Below, in pieces: positions 16,833-25,132 of a stretch of DNA of 64,000 bases. The notes below the pieces were generated by a model, which did not search any database, was not told the origin of the DNA, and saw only the letters and a list, made by a program, of their open reading frames with translations. Each line of letters starts with the position of its first letter. Position 1 is the first letter of the stretch. Location: NCBI RefSeq assembly GCF_002160055.1, contig NZ_NFJV01000001.1, positions 186,001 to 250,000 of the forward strand, written 5' to 3'. A program made the position numbers and the translations under genes. This DNA comes from Mediterranea sp. An20 (GTDB taxonomy: Bacteria > Bacteroidota > Bacteroidia > Bacteroidales > Bacteroidaceae).

Positions 16833-18848
16833 TTATTTCTCAGCCGGCATAGATGCCTGTGTCGGCCAACCCCACGTCTGGTAAAGTACCGAAGTACTTA
16901 CATTCTCATCCGGAGACAGCAATTGAATCTCACGAATAGGAAGCGGAGAATTGTAGTGGGCATTCATCCATGTGTAGCCATCGAATACGCTATTACCGGA
17001 GTTAACACGGTAAGGACGAACATACACGCTCTCTGTTCTGGAAGAAATATTTGCGTCCGGATCTGTAGGACCTTCCACATAGCTAATTCTGGCGTGCATT
17101 TCGTTATAGACGGCTGTCTGATACATGCTGGTCCAGAAGTTAACACCTTCCGGCATATACGGTGTGTTAACCAATTGGTCCATAGAGCACCAACGTACCA
17201 AGTCATCCCAACGCATACCTTCACCTACAAATTCGCAGCGACGTTCACGACGGATGTTGTATAAGGTCCTGTCGGACAACAAAGTTCCAGTTGAATAAGC
17301 ACCCCAGTCGCCTTTGCCTTCTTCGCTCATGTTTGTAGCGTCAATCGTCTTCTGATAGTCGGTATCCACATGGGCACGAGTACGGATAGCGCGCCAGTAG
17401 CTTTGAGAAGAAGCATCCAGACTTCCGTCACGCATATACTGAGCCTCCATGTAGTTCAACAGTGCCTCTGTGCCACGGAACACAATCTGTGCGGTTTCAC
17501 TATAACCGTCACCGAAGCTGTTCTGTTCCCAGTCGAAGCTTTCACCTTTACGAATTCGGTAACCCGTTACATCACCCATCTGGTCGGTACGTGCCGGTGC
17601 CATGATCGGAGTGAAATGATAAAGAGTGTCACGATTGTTGGTAGTGAACGGCAAATAGTTGCTTTCACCGAACACGAAGAGCTGCAAACGTCCGTCGCGG
17701 TCAGCCTTTACATTATTCAATGTTTCATCGCCATGATAGCCCGAACCTGCCGCATAGATAGGCAGACCGTTCGCCATTAGGAAGCTTTCCACATATCCCT
17801 TCAGCAGACCGATACCACCGCTACTGGAGATATAGGCCGGAACACCGTGCTGCACGGTGGTAGTACCCACCGTACCATAATCTTTCCACATCAGGACTTC
17901 ATCGACACCAGACAAATCCATGCTGGAATACATTTCGAAATAGGGATTCCATCCCGTAGCCGGACTGGCAGGATTCTGGTCCAGTACCATAGTATTTTCT
18001 GTCAGTTGAATGTTATCGGCCACCTGCTTGGCAGCATCCATTGCTTGCGTCAGCAATCCCTCCACATGCACATCTACGTCGAAGGTATAATTCGGATGAA
18101 TGCTGTAACCTGGCCAATCGGCATCACCCGGAACGCGGCCCGTACCTTTATGGTAACGTTCGTAAGAAGCCTCATAAAGGGCTACACGCGACTTAACCAA
18201 CAGAGCGACCTGCTTGTTGATACGGTTGTTGGCCTGGAAGCCTTTATCATGCAACAGTTCAATGGCTCTATCCAAATCGGCCAAGATAAAGTCTGCCACT
18301 TCGTTGCGAGGCATACGAGTACCGTGAGCCATCAGGTCTTCTTTATTATCGGTTACCACTTCTGTCACGATGGGATAATCACCGTACGTCTTCAAGCGGG
18401 AGAAGTAAACCCAAGCACGAAGGAAATACATTTCACCGATATAATGCGCAGCATCAGGATAGCTGGTATAGAATCCGGATTCATATCTGGGCAACACTTC
18501 CTGGAAGAAGTAATTGCAATAACGGATTTGTCCAAAGCCCAGGTCACCACTATGAGGAACCAGCCAGAGGTCCTTGGTGAAACGGCTTGTATTGGGGCTG
18601 CTCGCAGCCATGTTGTCCGTGGCAGCATCCGCATTGATAATAGCTCCCTGTCCCCAACCGGAAGGAGTCGTGAACATTTCATTGTAACGGGCAATAGAAT
18701 AAGCACCCAGTTGCTCGTCATTCTGGAAGTAAGATTCGGGAGTAACGTTCGAAGGTGGTTCCAAATCGAGGAAGTCATTACAGCCCGTGAAAGTCAACAG
18801 GGAAGTTGCTACCAGACCTGTTGCAAATAGTTTTCTATGTAATTTCAT
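16833..18848 (-). CDS. SusD/RagB-family glycan-binding lipoprotein
   Basis: A 671-residue outer-membrane lipoprotein with lipobox LTFTGC (about 18-23) and the family start NDFLDLEPPSNVTPESYFQNDEQ (split as NDFLDLEPPSN and TPESYFQ). Mid-protein TPR-like helices (MYFLRAWVYFSRLKTYGDYPIVTE) and the C-terminal RRERRCEFVGEGMRWDDLVRW are typical SusD features. It is longer than the common 500-600 residues. With SusC it forms a lid-and-barrel importer for oligosaccharides. It follows SusC by 14 nt and precedes a terminator. The sulfatase downstream suggests a sulfated ligand. Confidence 0.95.
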   Translation of the reverse strand: MKLHRKLFATGLVATSLLTFTGCNDFLDLEPPSNVTPESYFQNDEQLGAYSIARYNEMFTTPSGWGQGAIINADAATDNMAASSPNTSRFTKDLWLVPHSGDLGFGQIRYCNYFFQEVLPRYESGFYTSYPDAAHYIGEMYFLRAWVYFSRLKTYGDYPIVTEVVTDNKEDLMAHGTRMPRNEVADFILADLDRAIELLHDKGFQANNRINKQVALLVKSRVALYEASYERYHKGTGRVPGDADWPGYSIHPNYTFDVDVHVEGLLTQAMDAAKQVADNIQLTENTMVLDQNPASPATGWNPYFEMYSSMDLSGVDEVLMWKDYGTVGTTTVQHGVPAYISSSGGIGLLKGYVESFLMANGLPIYAAGSGYHGDETLNNVKADRDGRLQLFVFGESNYLPFTTNNRDTLYHFTPIMAPARTDQMGDVTGYRIRKGESFDWEQNSFGDGYSETAQIVFRGTEALLNYMEAQYMRDGSLDASSQSYWRAIRTRAHVDTDYQKTIDATNMSEEGKGDWGAYSTGTLLSDRTLYNIRRERRCEFVGEGMRWDDLVRWCSMDQLVNTPYMPEGVNFWTSMYQTAVYNEMHARISYVEGPTDPDANISSRTESVYVRPYRVNSGNSVFDGYTWMNAHYNSPLPIREIQLLSPDENVSTSVLYQTWGWPTQASMPAEK

Positions 18849-18862
18849 TGTCTTAGCTGAAT

Positions 18863-21800
18863 TTAGAAGTTAATGTTTACACCCACGGAAAGCACACGCT
18901 GCAAGGGATATACCTTACCAACAAAGTTGCTGCTGCTGTTGTTATAGGCATCACCATTAGATTCCGGGTCGAACGCATTGCTCAGAGAAGTGAACGTCAG
19001 CAGGTTGTCGGCAGAGAAATAGAGACGGAGACGCTCGATGCCTGCCTTCTGTGTCCATACCTTCGGGAAAGTATAACCCACTGTCAAGTTCTTCAGACGG
19101 CAATAAGCACCATTCTGCAGATAACCGGTCTGTACTTGCTTGTTACGGCTGGTAAATGAAGGACGCGGGAGGTATGCATCAGTGTTTTCCGGAGTCCAGT
19201 AATCCAGAGCTTCGTCAAACATGCTGGACTGCCATTCATTACCGCCATCCGGGCCCCAGAAATAAGTACCCGTAGTCCACAAATCGCGTTTGCCCACACC
19301 TTGGAAGAATACGCGGAGGTCAAAGCCTTTCCATGCGGCATCCAATGTCACACCATAGTTGAAACGCGGTGTGCTATTACCAATGATACGGCGGTCACCC
19401 GGATCGTCCACAGTATTGGCACCCGAATTGACACGACCATCACCGTTAAGGTCGGCATACATAATATCACCAGCTCCCCAGTTGCTACCAAAGGCATCCT
19501 GGTTGGCATTGGCCAAGTGGTTAGCCATCTCTTCATCGCTCTGTGCAATGCCGATGGTGGTATAACCCCAGATTTCACCCAGCTTCATGCCATCATAATA
19601 AGTGCTTCCTATGCTCTTAGAGGGATTCGGATAGCTGGTTACTTCCTGCTGTGCGTCAGACAGGTTGAACTTAACGCCATACGAGAAATCACCGATATCA
19701 TCGCGCCACCCCAATTCAAATTCAAAACCATAAGACTTCAAGTCGCAGTTATTCACGCTCGGCACGCCGGTACCCAGCAGGCTGGACAGTTCAGGAGCAG
19801 GACCTACCATGTCAAGAGTCTTGCGGACGAAGTAGCCGATGCTACCATTCAAGCGACCGTTCAGCAAGCCGAAATCAAGACCGAGGTCCCACGACTGGAT
19901 GGTTTCCCACGTCAGTGAAGAGCTGACCAGACCGGGCATATTAGCATAAGAGAGAGCCTGTCCGTTTACAAACCAACCGTAATTGTTGCCGGTAGGCATG
20001 GTCAGATAGAACGGATACCAGCTGTTGGTGGCAGTATTACCCAGCTCACCCCAAGAACCTCTCAGTTTCAAAGTAGTGATGCTGGTCTTCTGAGCCAAAT
20101 CCTCAAAGAACGGTTCACGGGCGATGTTCCAACCGGCAGAGAACGACGGGAAGAGTCCCCAGCGCTTGTCACCCACGAAACGGGAAGAACCGTCGTAGCG
20201 GAGGTTAACCTCAGCCATATAGCGATCTTCGTAAGCGTAGTTGACACGACCAAAGAAACCGGCTACCGCATAGTGCTGATATTCACCGGCAGCCCAATAG
20301 GCACCTGTAGCGGTATTGATGGTAGGCACGTTCGGAGTAATAAGGCCGTCACGTGTAGCATCTATCTGGCGTGTAGTGTACTTTTCTGCATTGAAACCGA
20401 GTAACACCTTGAAGTAATGTCCGTTATCAAATGTCTTGGAATAGTCCGTATAGAGGTTAGTAGCATAATAATTCTCGCGGTATGTATATTCTTCCACACG
20501 GCTATCGCCTGCGGGAAGGCCGCCACCGCCCACCAGCCATGACATTTCCACCGGATTGCCGTTTATGTCCCAATAGTAGACCGGCAGAGTTTCTGCATGC
20601 GTGTACTGTGTATTCGTACGGATGCTACCTTCCAGGTTGATGTGCCAGTCCTTAATGGGCTCGATGACAATAGCCAGCTGGTTGGTATAAATATCGGTCT
20701 GACGACGCGTAATACCACCATCCTCCATCTGCTGGATGCCGCTTTCATTCATCGGATAGCCATTGGGGTCGTAAGCAGCATGGATAGGCCATTCACGTGC
20801 TACGTTGTGGAAGAAAGAACCCTGCAGATAAGTAGGACGTTCGAAGTCAGTACGTGTCCACTTCGTAGAGTAAGTAAACTTGATCCAGTCTGCCATCTGG
20901 GCCGTCATCTTACCGTTCAAGGTATAACGGTTCTGGGTATCCTCACCGTGACGGATCAGACCGTTCTGATTCAAGAAGCTGCCGCTGAAATAATACTGCA
21001 TTTTTTCATTACCGCCGCTCACACTGATATTGTGTTCGTGCGAAGGAGCCCAGCGGCCGTAGAATTCATCAATCCAGTTAATATTGTCGTTGGAGCCTTC
21101 GTTCCACTTCGCCCAGTTGGTTCCGTTCGGAATGGTTGTGGCTGTAATTCTGCCGGCCATGAAATCCTGGATGCGCTGCATATATTCCTCATTGAACATA
21201 ATACCTGCGCCATCGTTGATTTTTGCCTGGTTGAACGCCGTAGCAAAATCATACGAGTTGGACACGGTCGGAAGACCGATTGGGTCATTGAAACGGACGT
21301 TACCCGAATAGTTGACTTTCGGCTTACCGCTTTGACCGCTCTTGGTGGTAATCAAAATCACACCGAAAGCAGCACGGGCACCGTAAATAGACGAAGAAGA
21401 AGCGTCTTTCAAAACGGAGATGTTCTCAATATCATCGGGATTCAGAGAGTTCATGTCGCCTTCCAGACCGTCAATCAACACCAACGGGGAAGCGCTGGAA
21501 CCCGTACTGATGGTACCTGCACCACGGATATTGATGCTCATCGTGCCATCCAGCGAACCACCACCGGTACCTACACTCAGGTTCAAACCCGGAATCTGGC
21601 CCTGCAAGGCTTGGGACACATTGGCGACAGGACGAGATTCCAACACGTCTGATTCAACCATAGAAACGGCACCCGTCACGTTCACTTTCTTCTGGACGCC
21701 GTAACCTACTACTACCACCTCGTCCAACAGTTCCGTATCTTCATGCATGACAATGTTCAGCGGCGTACCGTCCCATTTCACCTCAACGGGCTTGTAACCC

Positions 21801-22075
21801 ACATAGGTGATTTGGATGACGTCTCCCTGCTTGACATTGGGAATGCGGAAGTTACCGTCAATGTCCGTGATGGCACCATTGGTTGTACCTTTAACTACTA
21901 CGGATGCACCGATAATTGACAATCCTGTGGCATCCTTTACTACACCTGTACAAGCGCCGTCCTGCTGCTGTTCGGCTCTCATACTTAGTCTTTCACCAGG
22001 CGATGCCTGCACCGTTCCACCATAAATGGCGCAGCAAAGGAGCAAGGCGCTGATAGATTTAAGCTCTTTTAGCAT
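18863..22075 (-). CDS. SusC/RagA-family TonB-dependent glycan transporter
   Basis: I start it at the ATG at 22075 (1070 residues), because a signal peptide begins there (MLKELKSISALLLCCAIYGG); the frame continues to 22138. Next come the carboxypeptidase-like domain (GVVKDATGLSIIGASVVVKG), the TonB-box region DEVVVVGYG, the plug (GQIPGLNL, NIRGAGTIS, LVLIDGLEGD, LKDASSSSIYGARAAFGVILI split into pieces here) and a 22-strand barrel ending SVGVNINF. It imports oligosaccharides with SusD using the Ton system. It has no N-terminal STN domain, so signalling through an anti-sigma factor is not expected, and no sensor gene is adjacent. A -7 box is at 22117-22124. Confidence 0.96.
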   Translation of the reverse strand: MLKELKSISALLLCCAIYGGTVQASPGERLSMRAEQQQDGACTGVVKDATGLSIIGASVVVKGTTNGAITDIDGNFRIPNVKQGDVIQITYVGYKPVEVKWDGTPLNIVMHEDTELLDEVVVVGYGVQKKVNVTGAVSMVESDVLESRPVANVSQALQGQIPGLNLSVGTGGGSLDGTMSINIRGAGTISTGSSASPLVLIDGLEGDMNSLNPDDIENISVLKDASSSSIYGARAAFGVILITTKSGQSGKPKVNYSGNVRFNDPIGLPTVSNSYDFATAFNQAKINDGAGIMFNEEYMQRIQDFMAGRITATTIPNGTNWAKWNEGSNDNINWIDEFYGRWAPSHEHNISVSGGNEKMQYYFSGSFLNQNGLIRHGEDTQNRYTLNGKMTAQMADWIKFTYSTKWTRTDFERPTYLQGSFFHNVAREWPIHAAYDPNGYPMNESGIQQMEDGGITRRQTDIYTNQLAIVIEPIKDWHINLEGSIRTNTQYTHAETLPVYYWDINGNPVEMSWLVGGGGLPAGDSRVEEYTYRENYYATNLYTDYSKTFDNGHYFKVLLGFNAEKYTTRQIDATRDGLITPNVPTINTATGAYWAAGEYQHYAVAGFFGRVNYAYEDRYMAEVNLRYDGSSRFVGDKRWGLFPSFSAGWNIAREPFFEDLAQKTSITTLKLRGSWGELGNTATNSWYPFYLTMPTGNNYGWFVNGQALSYANMPGLVSSSLTWETIQSWDLGLDFGLLNGRLNGSIGYFVRKTLDMVGPAPELSSLLGTGVPSVNNCDLKSYGFEFELGWRDDIGDFSYGVKFNLSDAQQEVTSYPNPSKSIGSTYYDGMKLGEIWGYTTIGIAQSDEEMANHLANANQDAFGSNWGAGDIMYADLNGDGRVNSGANTVDDPGDRRIIGNSTPRFNYGVTLDAAWKGFDLRVFFQGVGKRDLWTTGTYFWGPDGGNEWQSSMFDEALDYWTPENTDAYLPRPSFTSRNKQVQTGYLQNGAYCRLKNLTVGYTFPKVWTQKAGIERLRLYFSADNLLTFTSLSNAFDPESNGDAYNNSSSNFVGKVYPLQRVLSVGVNINF

Positions 22076-22116
22076 AATAGATAACTTTAGCTTAACAAAT
22101 TGATAATAGATTGCCA

Positions 22117-22124
22117 CAAATATA
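22117..22124 (-). promoter_or_regulatory. -7 box of SusC
   Basis: CAAATATA on the plus strand reads TATATTTG on the minus strand, 42 nt before the SusC start. No clear xTTG box lies 19-23 nt upstream, which would fit dependence on an activator or another sigma factor. Confidence 0.5.
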
Positions 22125-22358
22125 GTAAAAGAATTCAAAAGATTTTTTACCCAAATGAAATAAATTTGTAATATTGACTTAATTTTAACTCTTGTTCACT
22201 GTTTAACCGCTATAAAAGGGGTTCAGAAAGGGGTAAAAGACCGTTTTAGTTCCTACCGCATCTAAAATAACTGAATTTTGTCGTATTGGAAAGAAAAGGA
22301 AATCGAAGTTCATACCTATTTTAATAACGCCGTCTCCAAAAACAGTGACCTTTGAGGC

Positions 22359-22424
22359 TTTTCCGGCTAATATATAACGACCCGGCTTCCCATAGATTGG
22401 CAGCACGCTACATATATATAAGAA
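22359..22424. repeat. 22-bp repeat array D
   Basis: Three contiguous 22-nt units start at 22359, 22381 and 22403. Two end in ATATAACGA or ATATAAGAA and the middle one carries GGCTTCCC. A fourth, weaker unit may follow at 22425. Confidence 0.65.
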
Positions 22425-22527
22425 AGAAGGACCGTAAGCCGTGTCTCCTGCACCGGGAAACCGGCAAGCCCAAGGGCACTCCGCGTACAAAGGACAAACG
22501 GCTGTCTCTCTCCGTTGCTGCCTACTA

Positions 22528-22609
22528 AACACAAAGGCACAGCGTCTTTTGTTGCCGCCACCTGCCACCGAAAGGAGCATAGCGGGAAAAGACTCTGTGC
22601 CTCTGTGTT
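22528..22609. repeat. Inverted repeat with 23-bp arms
   Basis: The arms at 22528-22550 (contains ACAAAGGCACAG) and 22587-22609 (contains CTGTGCCTCTGTG) pair at 21 of 23 positions around a 36-nt loop. It lies downstream of the pyrophosphatase gene on the minus strand and could form its 3' end. A single related sequence, CCTTTGTGACTCCGTGG, occurs near 62260. Confidence 0.6.
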
Positions 22610-22645
22610 ATTTACGCCCCCGCAACCGGGGAAAAGGCTACTGCA

Positions 22646-24847
22646 TCAGAACAGGCTCCATGCCACGGTAAGTCCCGCCATGACAATGGCAACCATGCTC
22701 ATCAGCTTTACCAGAATGTTCAGGCTGGGGCCGGAAGTATCTTTGAAGGGGTCGCCTACGGTGTCACCCACCACGGTGGCCTTGTGCACTTCACTTCCCT
22801 TGCCGCCGAAGTTGCCTTCTTCTACATACTTCTTGGCATTGTCCCACGCGCCTCCTGCATTTGCCATGAAGATGGCCAGTACGAAGCCCGTGCTCAGTCC
22901 ACCGATAAGCAGACCCATCACGCCGGAGATACCGAAGATAAGCCCCGTGCCCACGGGAGCAATGATGGCCAACAGCGACGGCAGCACCATCTCGCGCTGG
23001 GCGCCCTTGGTGGAGATAGCCACACAACGTTCATAGTCCGGTTCGGCGCGTCCTTCCAGAATACCTTTGATTTCACGGAATTGGCGGCGTACCTCTGCTA
23101 CCATGCGGGCAGCGGCGCGTCCCACGGCGTTCATGGTCAGTCCGCAGAACAGGAAAGCCATCATGGAGCCGATGAACATGCCCGACAGCACACGCGGGTT
23201 CATCAGCGTCACGTCGTAGTAGCGCATAAAGTCGAAGAATGTGGCGTCTTGCAGCGGAATCTGTTCACTGCCAATCTGCAACACGGTAGTGCCCAGGCGG
23301 TCCAGTCCGATGCGTATTTCCTCGATGTACGAAGCCAGAAGCGACAGCCCGGTCAGTGCGGCAGAGCCGATGGCAAAGCCCTTGCCCGTGGCAGCGGTGG
23401 TATTGCCCAGTGAGTCGAGCGCATCCGTGCGGCGGCGTACTTCTTCGCCCAAGCGCGACATCTCGGCATTTCCGCCCGCATTGTCAGCGATAGGCCCGTA
23501 AGCATCGGTGGCCAGCGTAATGCCCAGGGTAGACAGCATGCCCACCGAAGCAATGCCGATACCGTAGAGGCCCATGGCTACGTTGTTGAAGTCGAACCCC
23601 GACGCAAAAAGGTAGGAGGCTATGATACCCACCACCACGGCAATGACCGGAATGGCAGTAGAGAGCATGCCCAGTCCGATGCCTGAGATGATAACGGTGG
23701 CGGGACCCGTTTTGCCACTTTCGCTCAAGCGTTTGGTCGGCTTATAGGACTGCGAAGTGTAATATTCCGTGGAGCGGCCGATAACTACTCCGACCAGCAG
23801 ACCCACCACGACGGAGCAGGAAATCCACATCCAGTTGTCGATGCCGAGCAGCCACAATATAAGAAAGGTAGCAGCTACAATGAGCACAGAGCTGAGGTTG
23901 GTACCCAGCGAGAGGGCGCCCAGCAAGTCTTTCATCTGCGCATTTTCTTTGGTACGCACGGCAAAGATGCCGATAAGCGACAGGAGGATACCTACGGCGG
24001 CAATCAACATGGGGGCAATGACGGCTTTAAACTGCATCACCGTGTCGTCGCTATGCAGAAACGCCGCAGCGCCCAGGGCAGCAGTTGCCAGTATGGAGCC
24101 GCAATAACTCTCGTAGAGGTCGGCACCCATGCCTGCCACGTCGCCCACGTTGTCGCCTACGTTGTCGGCAATAGTGGCGGGATTGCGCGGGTCGTCTTCA
24201 GGAATACCGGCTTCGACCTTGCCTACCAGGTCGGCACCCACGTCGGCCGCTTTGGTATAGATGCCTCCTCCCACACGGGCAAAGAGTGCCTGCGTGGAGG
24301 CTCCCATGCCGAAGGTAAGCATGGTAGTGGTAATGACACAGAGTTTTTGCGTAGGAGTGATGGCATCTGCCGGGATAACGGCGTTCAGCAGCAGATACCA
24401 GAAAGATATATCGAGCAGGCCGAGCCCCACGACTACAAGCCCCATCACCGCACCGCTGCGGAAGGCAATGCGCAGCCCCGAATTAAGCGACTTGCGGGCC
24501 GCATTGGCCGTGCGGGCCGAAGCGTAGGTAGCGGTCTTCATGCCGAGATAGCCCGAAAGGCCCGAGAAGAAGCCTCCCGTCAGGAAGGCGACAGGCACCC
24601 AGGCGTTTTGCACGTGGAAGCCGTAGGCCATGATGGCGAACATGACGGCCAGACACACGAACACGATACCCACAATTTTGTACTGTTGTTTCAGATAAGA
24701 CATAGCCCCCTTGCGCACGGCGGCGGCAATTTTCATCATTTGGGGGGTGCCTTCACTTTCCTGCAGCATCTGCCGGTGGAAATACCAGGCAAAGAGCAAA
24801 GCAAGGACAGAAGAGGCCGGAACCAGCCAGAAGAGTGTTTGTTCCAT
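22646..24847 (-). CDS. hppA: Membrane-bound ion-pumping pyrophosphatase, K+-dependent type
   Basis: A 733-residue, about 16-helix membrane protein that couples PPi hydrolysis to cation export. Canonical motifs are present: GADLVGKVEAGIPEDDPRNPA (in pieces GADLVGKVE and PEDDPRNP), DNVGDNVGDVAGMGADLYES (pieces DNVGDNVGD and GADLYES), and GNTTAATGKGFAIGSAAL, where Ala and Gly at the diagnostic positions indicate the K+-dependent family. That family comprises Na+ pumps and the Na+/H+ co-pumping enzymes described from Bacteroides, so sodium transport is likely. It is monocistronic. It probably recovers energy from biosynthetic PPi in anaerobic metabolism. Confidence 0.95.
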   Translation of the reverse strand: MEQTLFWLVPASSVLALLFAWYFHRQMLQESEGTPQMMKIAAAVRKGAMSYLKQQYKIVGIVFVCLAVMFAIMAYGFHVQNAWVPVAFLTGGFFSGLSGYLGMKTATYASARTANAARKSLNSGLRIAFRSGAVMGLVVVGLGLLDISFWYLLLNAVIPADAITPTQKLCVITTTMLTFGMGASTQALFARVGGGIYTKAADVGADLVGKVEAGIPEDDPRNPATIADNVGDNVGDVAGMGADLYESYCGSILATAALGAAAFLHSDDTVMQFKAVIAPMLIAAVGILLSLIGIFAVRTKENAQMKDLLGALSLGTNLSSVLIVAATFLILWLLGIDNWMWISCSVVVGLLVGVVIGRSTEYYTSQSYKPTKRLSESGKTGPATVIISGIGLGMLSTAIPVIAVVVGIIASYLFASGFDFNNVAMGLYGIGIASVGMLSTLGITLATDAYGPIADNAGGNAEMSRLGEEVRRRTDALDSLGNTTAATGKGFAIGSAALTGLSLLASYIEEIRIGLDRLGTTVLQIGSEQIPLQDATFFDFMRYYDVTLMNPRVLSGMFIGSMMAFLFCGLTMNAVGRAAARMVAEVRRQFREIKGILEGRAEPDYERCVAISTKGAQREMVLPSLLAIIAPVGTGLIFGISGVMGLLIGGLSTGFVLAIFMANAGGAWDNAKKYVEEGNFGGKGSEVHKATVVGDTVGDPFKDTSGPSLNILVKLMSMVAIVMAGLTVAWSLF

Positions 24848-25035
24848 GTTGCTAAAGGTTTTAAAGGTAAGGAATTAAAGTTACTGTGTATTTCTACATT
24901 GAAATGTGAGTCGAATTTAGCGACTTCGCCTGAGAAAAACAAGTTTATGCAAGCAACTTTAATAGTTTATCACGTTTATTGTCCGATGGGATGTGTGCAG
25001 GTGCCGGACAAGGTATGACAGGAGGCACATAGATA

Positions 25036-25100
25036 ACAAAAGCCAAGCCCATCGGGCGGGCGGCAAGAGACTCACCGCCCACCTGCGGGCTTGGCTATTT
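25036..25100 (-). terminator. Terminator after the OmpA/TPR lipoprotein
   Basis: Outer arms AGCCAAGCCC (25041-25050) and GGGCTTGGCT (25087-25096) and an inner GGGCGG/CCGCCC pair form a two-part stem. Read on the minus strand the stem is followed by TTTGTTATC. Confidence 0.7.
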
Positions 25101-25132
25101 AATTGTAAATTCGCTATGGAATCCGACGAATA

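Larger units (their letters stand above)
22076..22645. other. Intergenic region: SusC promoter, repeat array D, inverted repeat
   Basis: The 570 bases hold the SusC -7 box, array D at 22359-22424 and the inverted repeat at 22528-22609. Frames of 60-125 codons here lack family features and cross the repeats. Confidence 0.65.
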
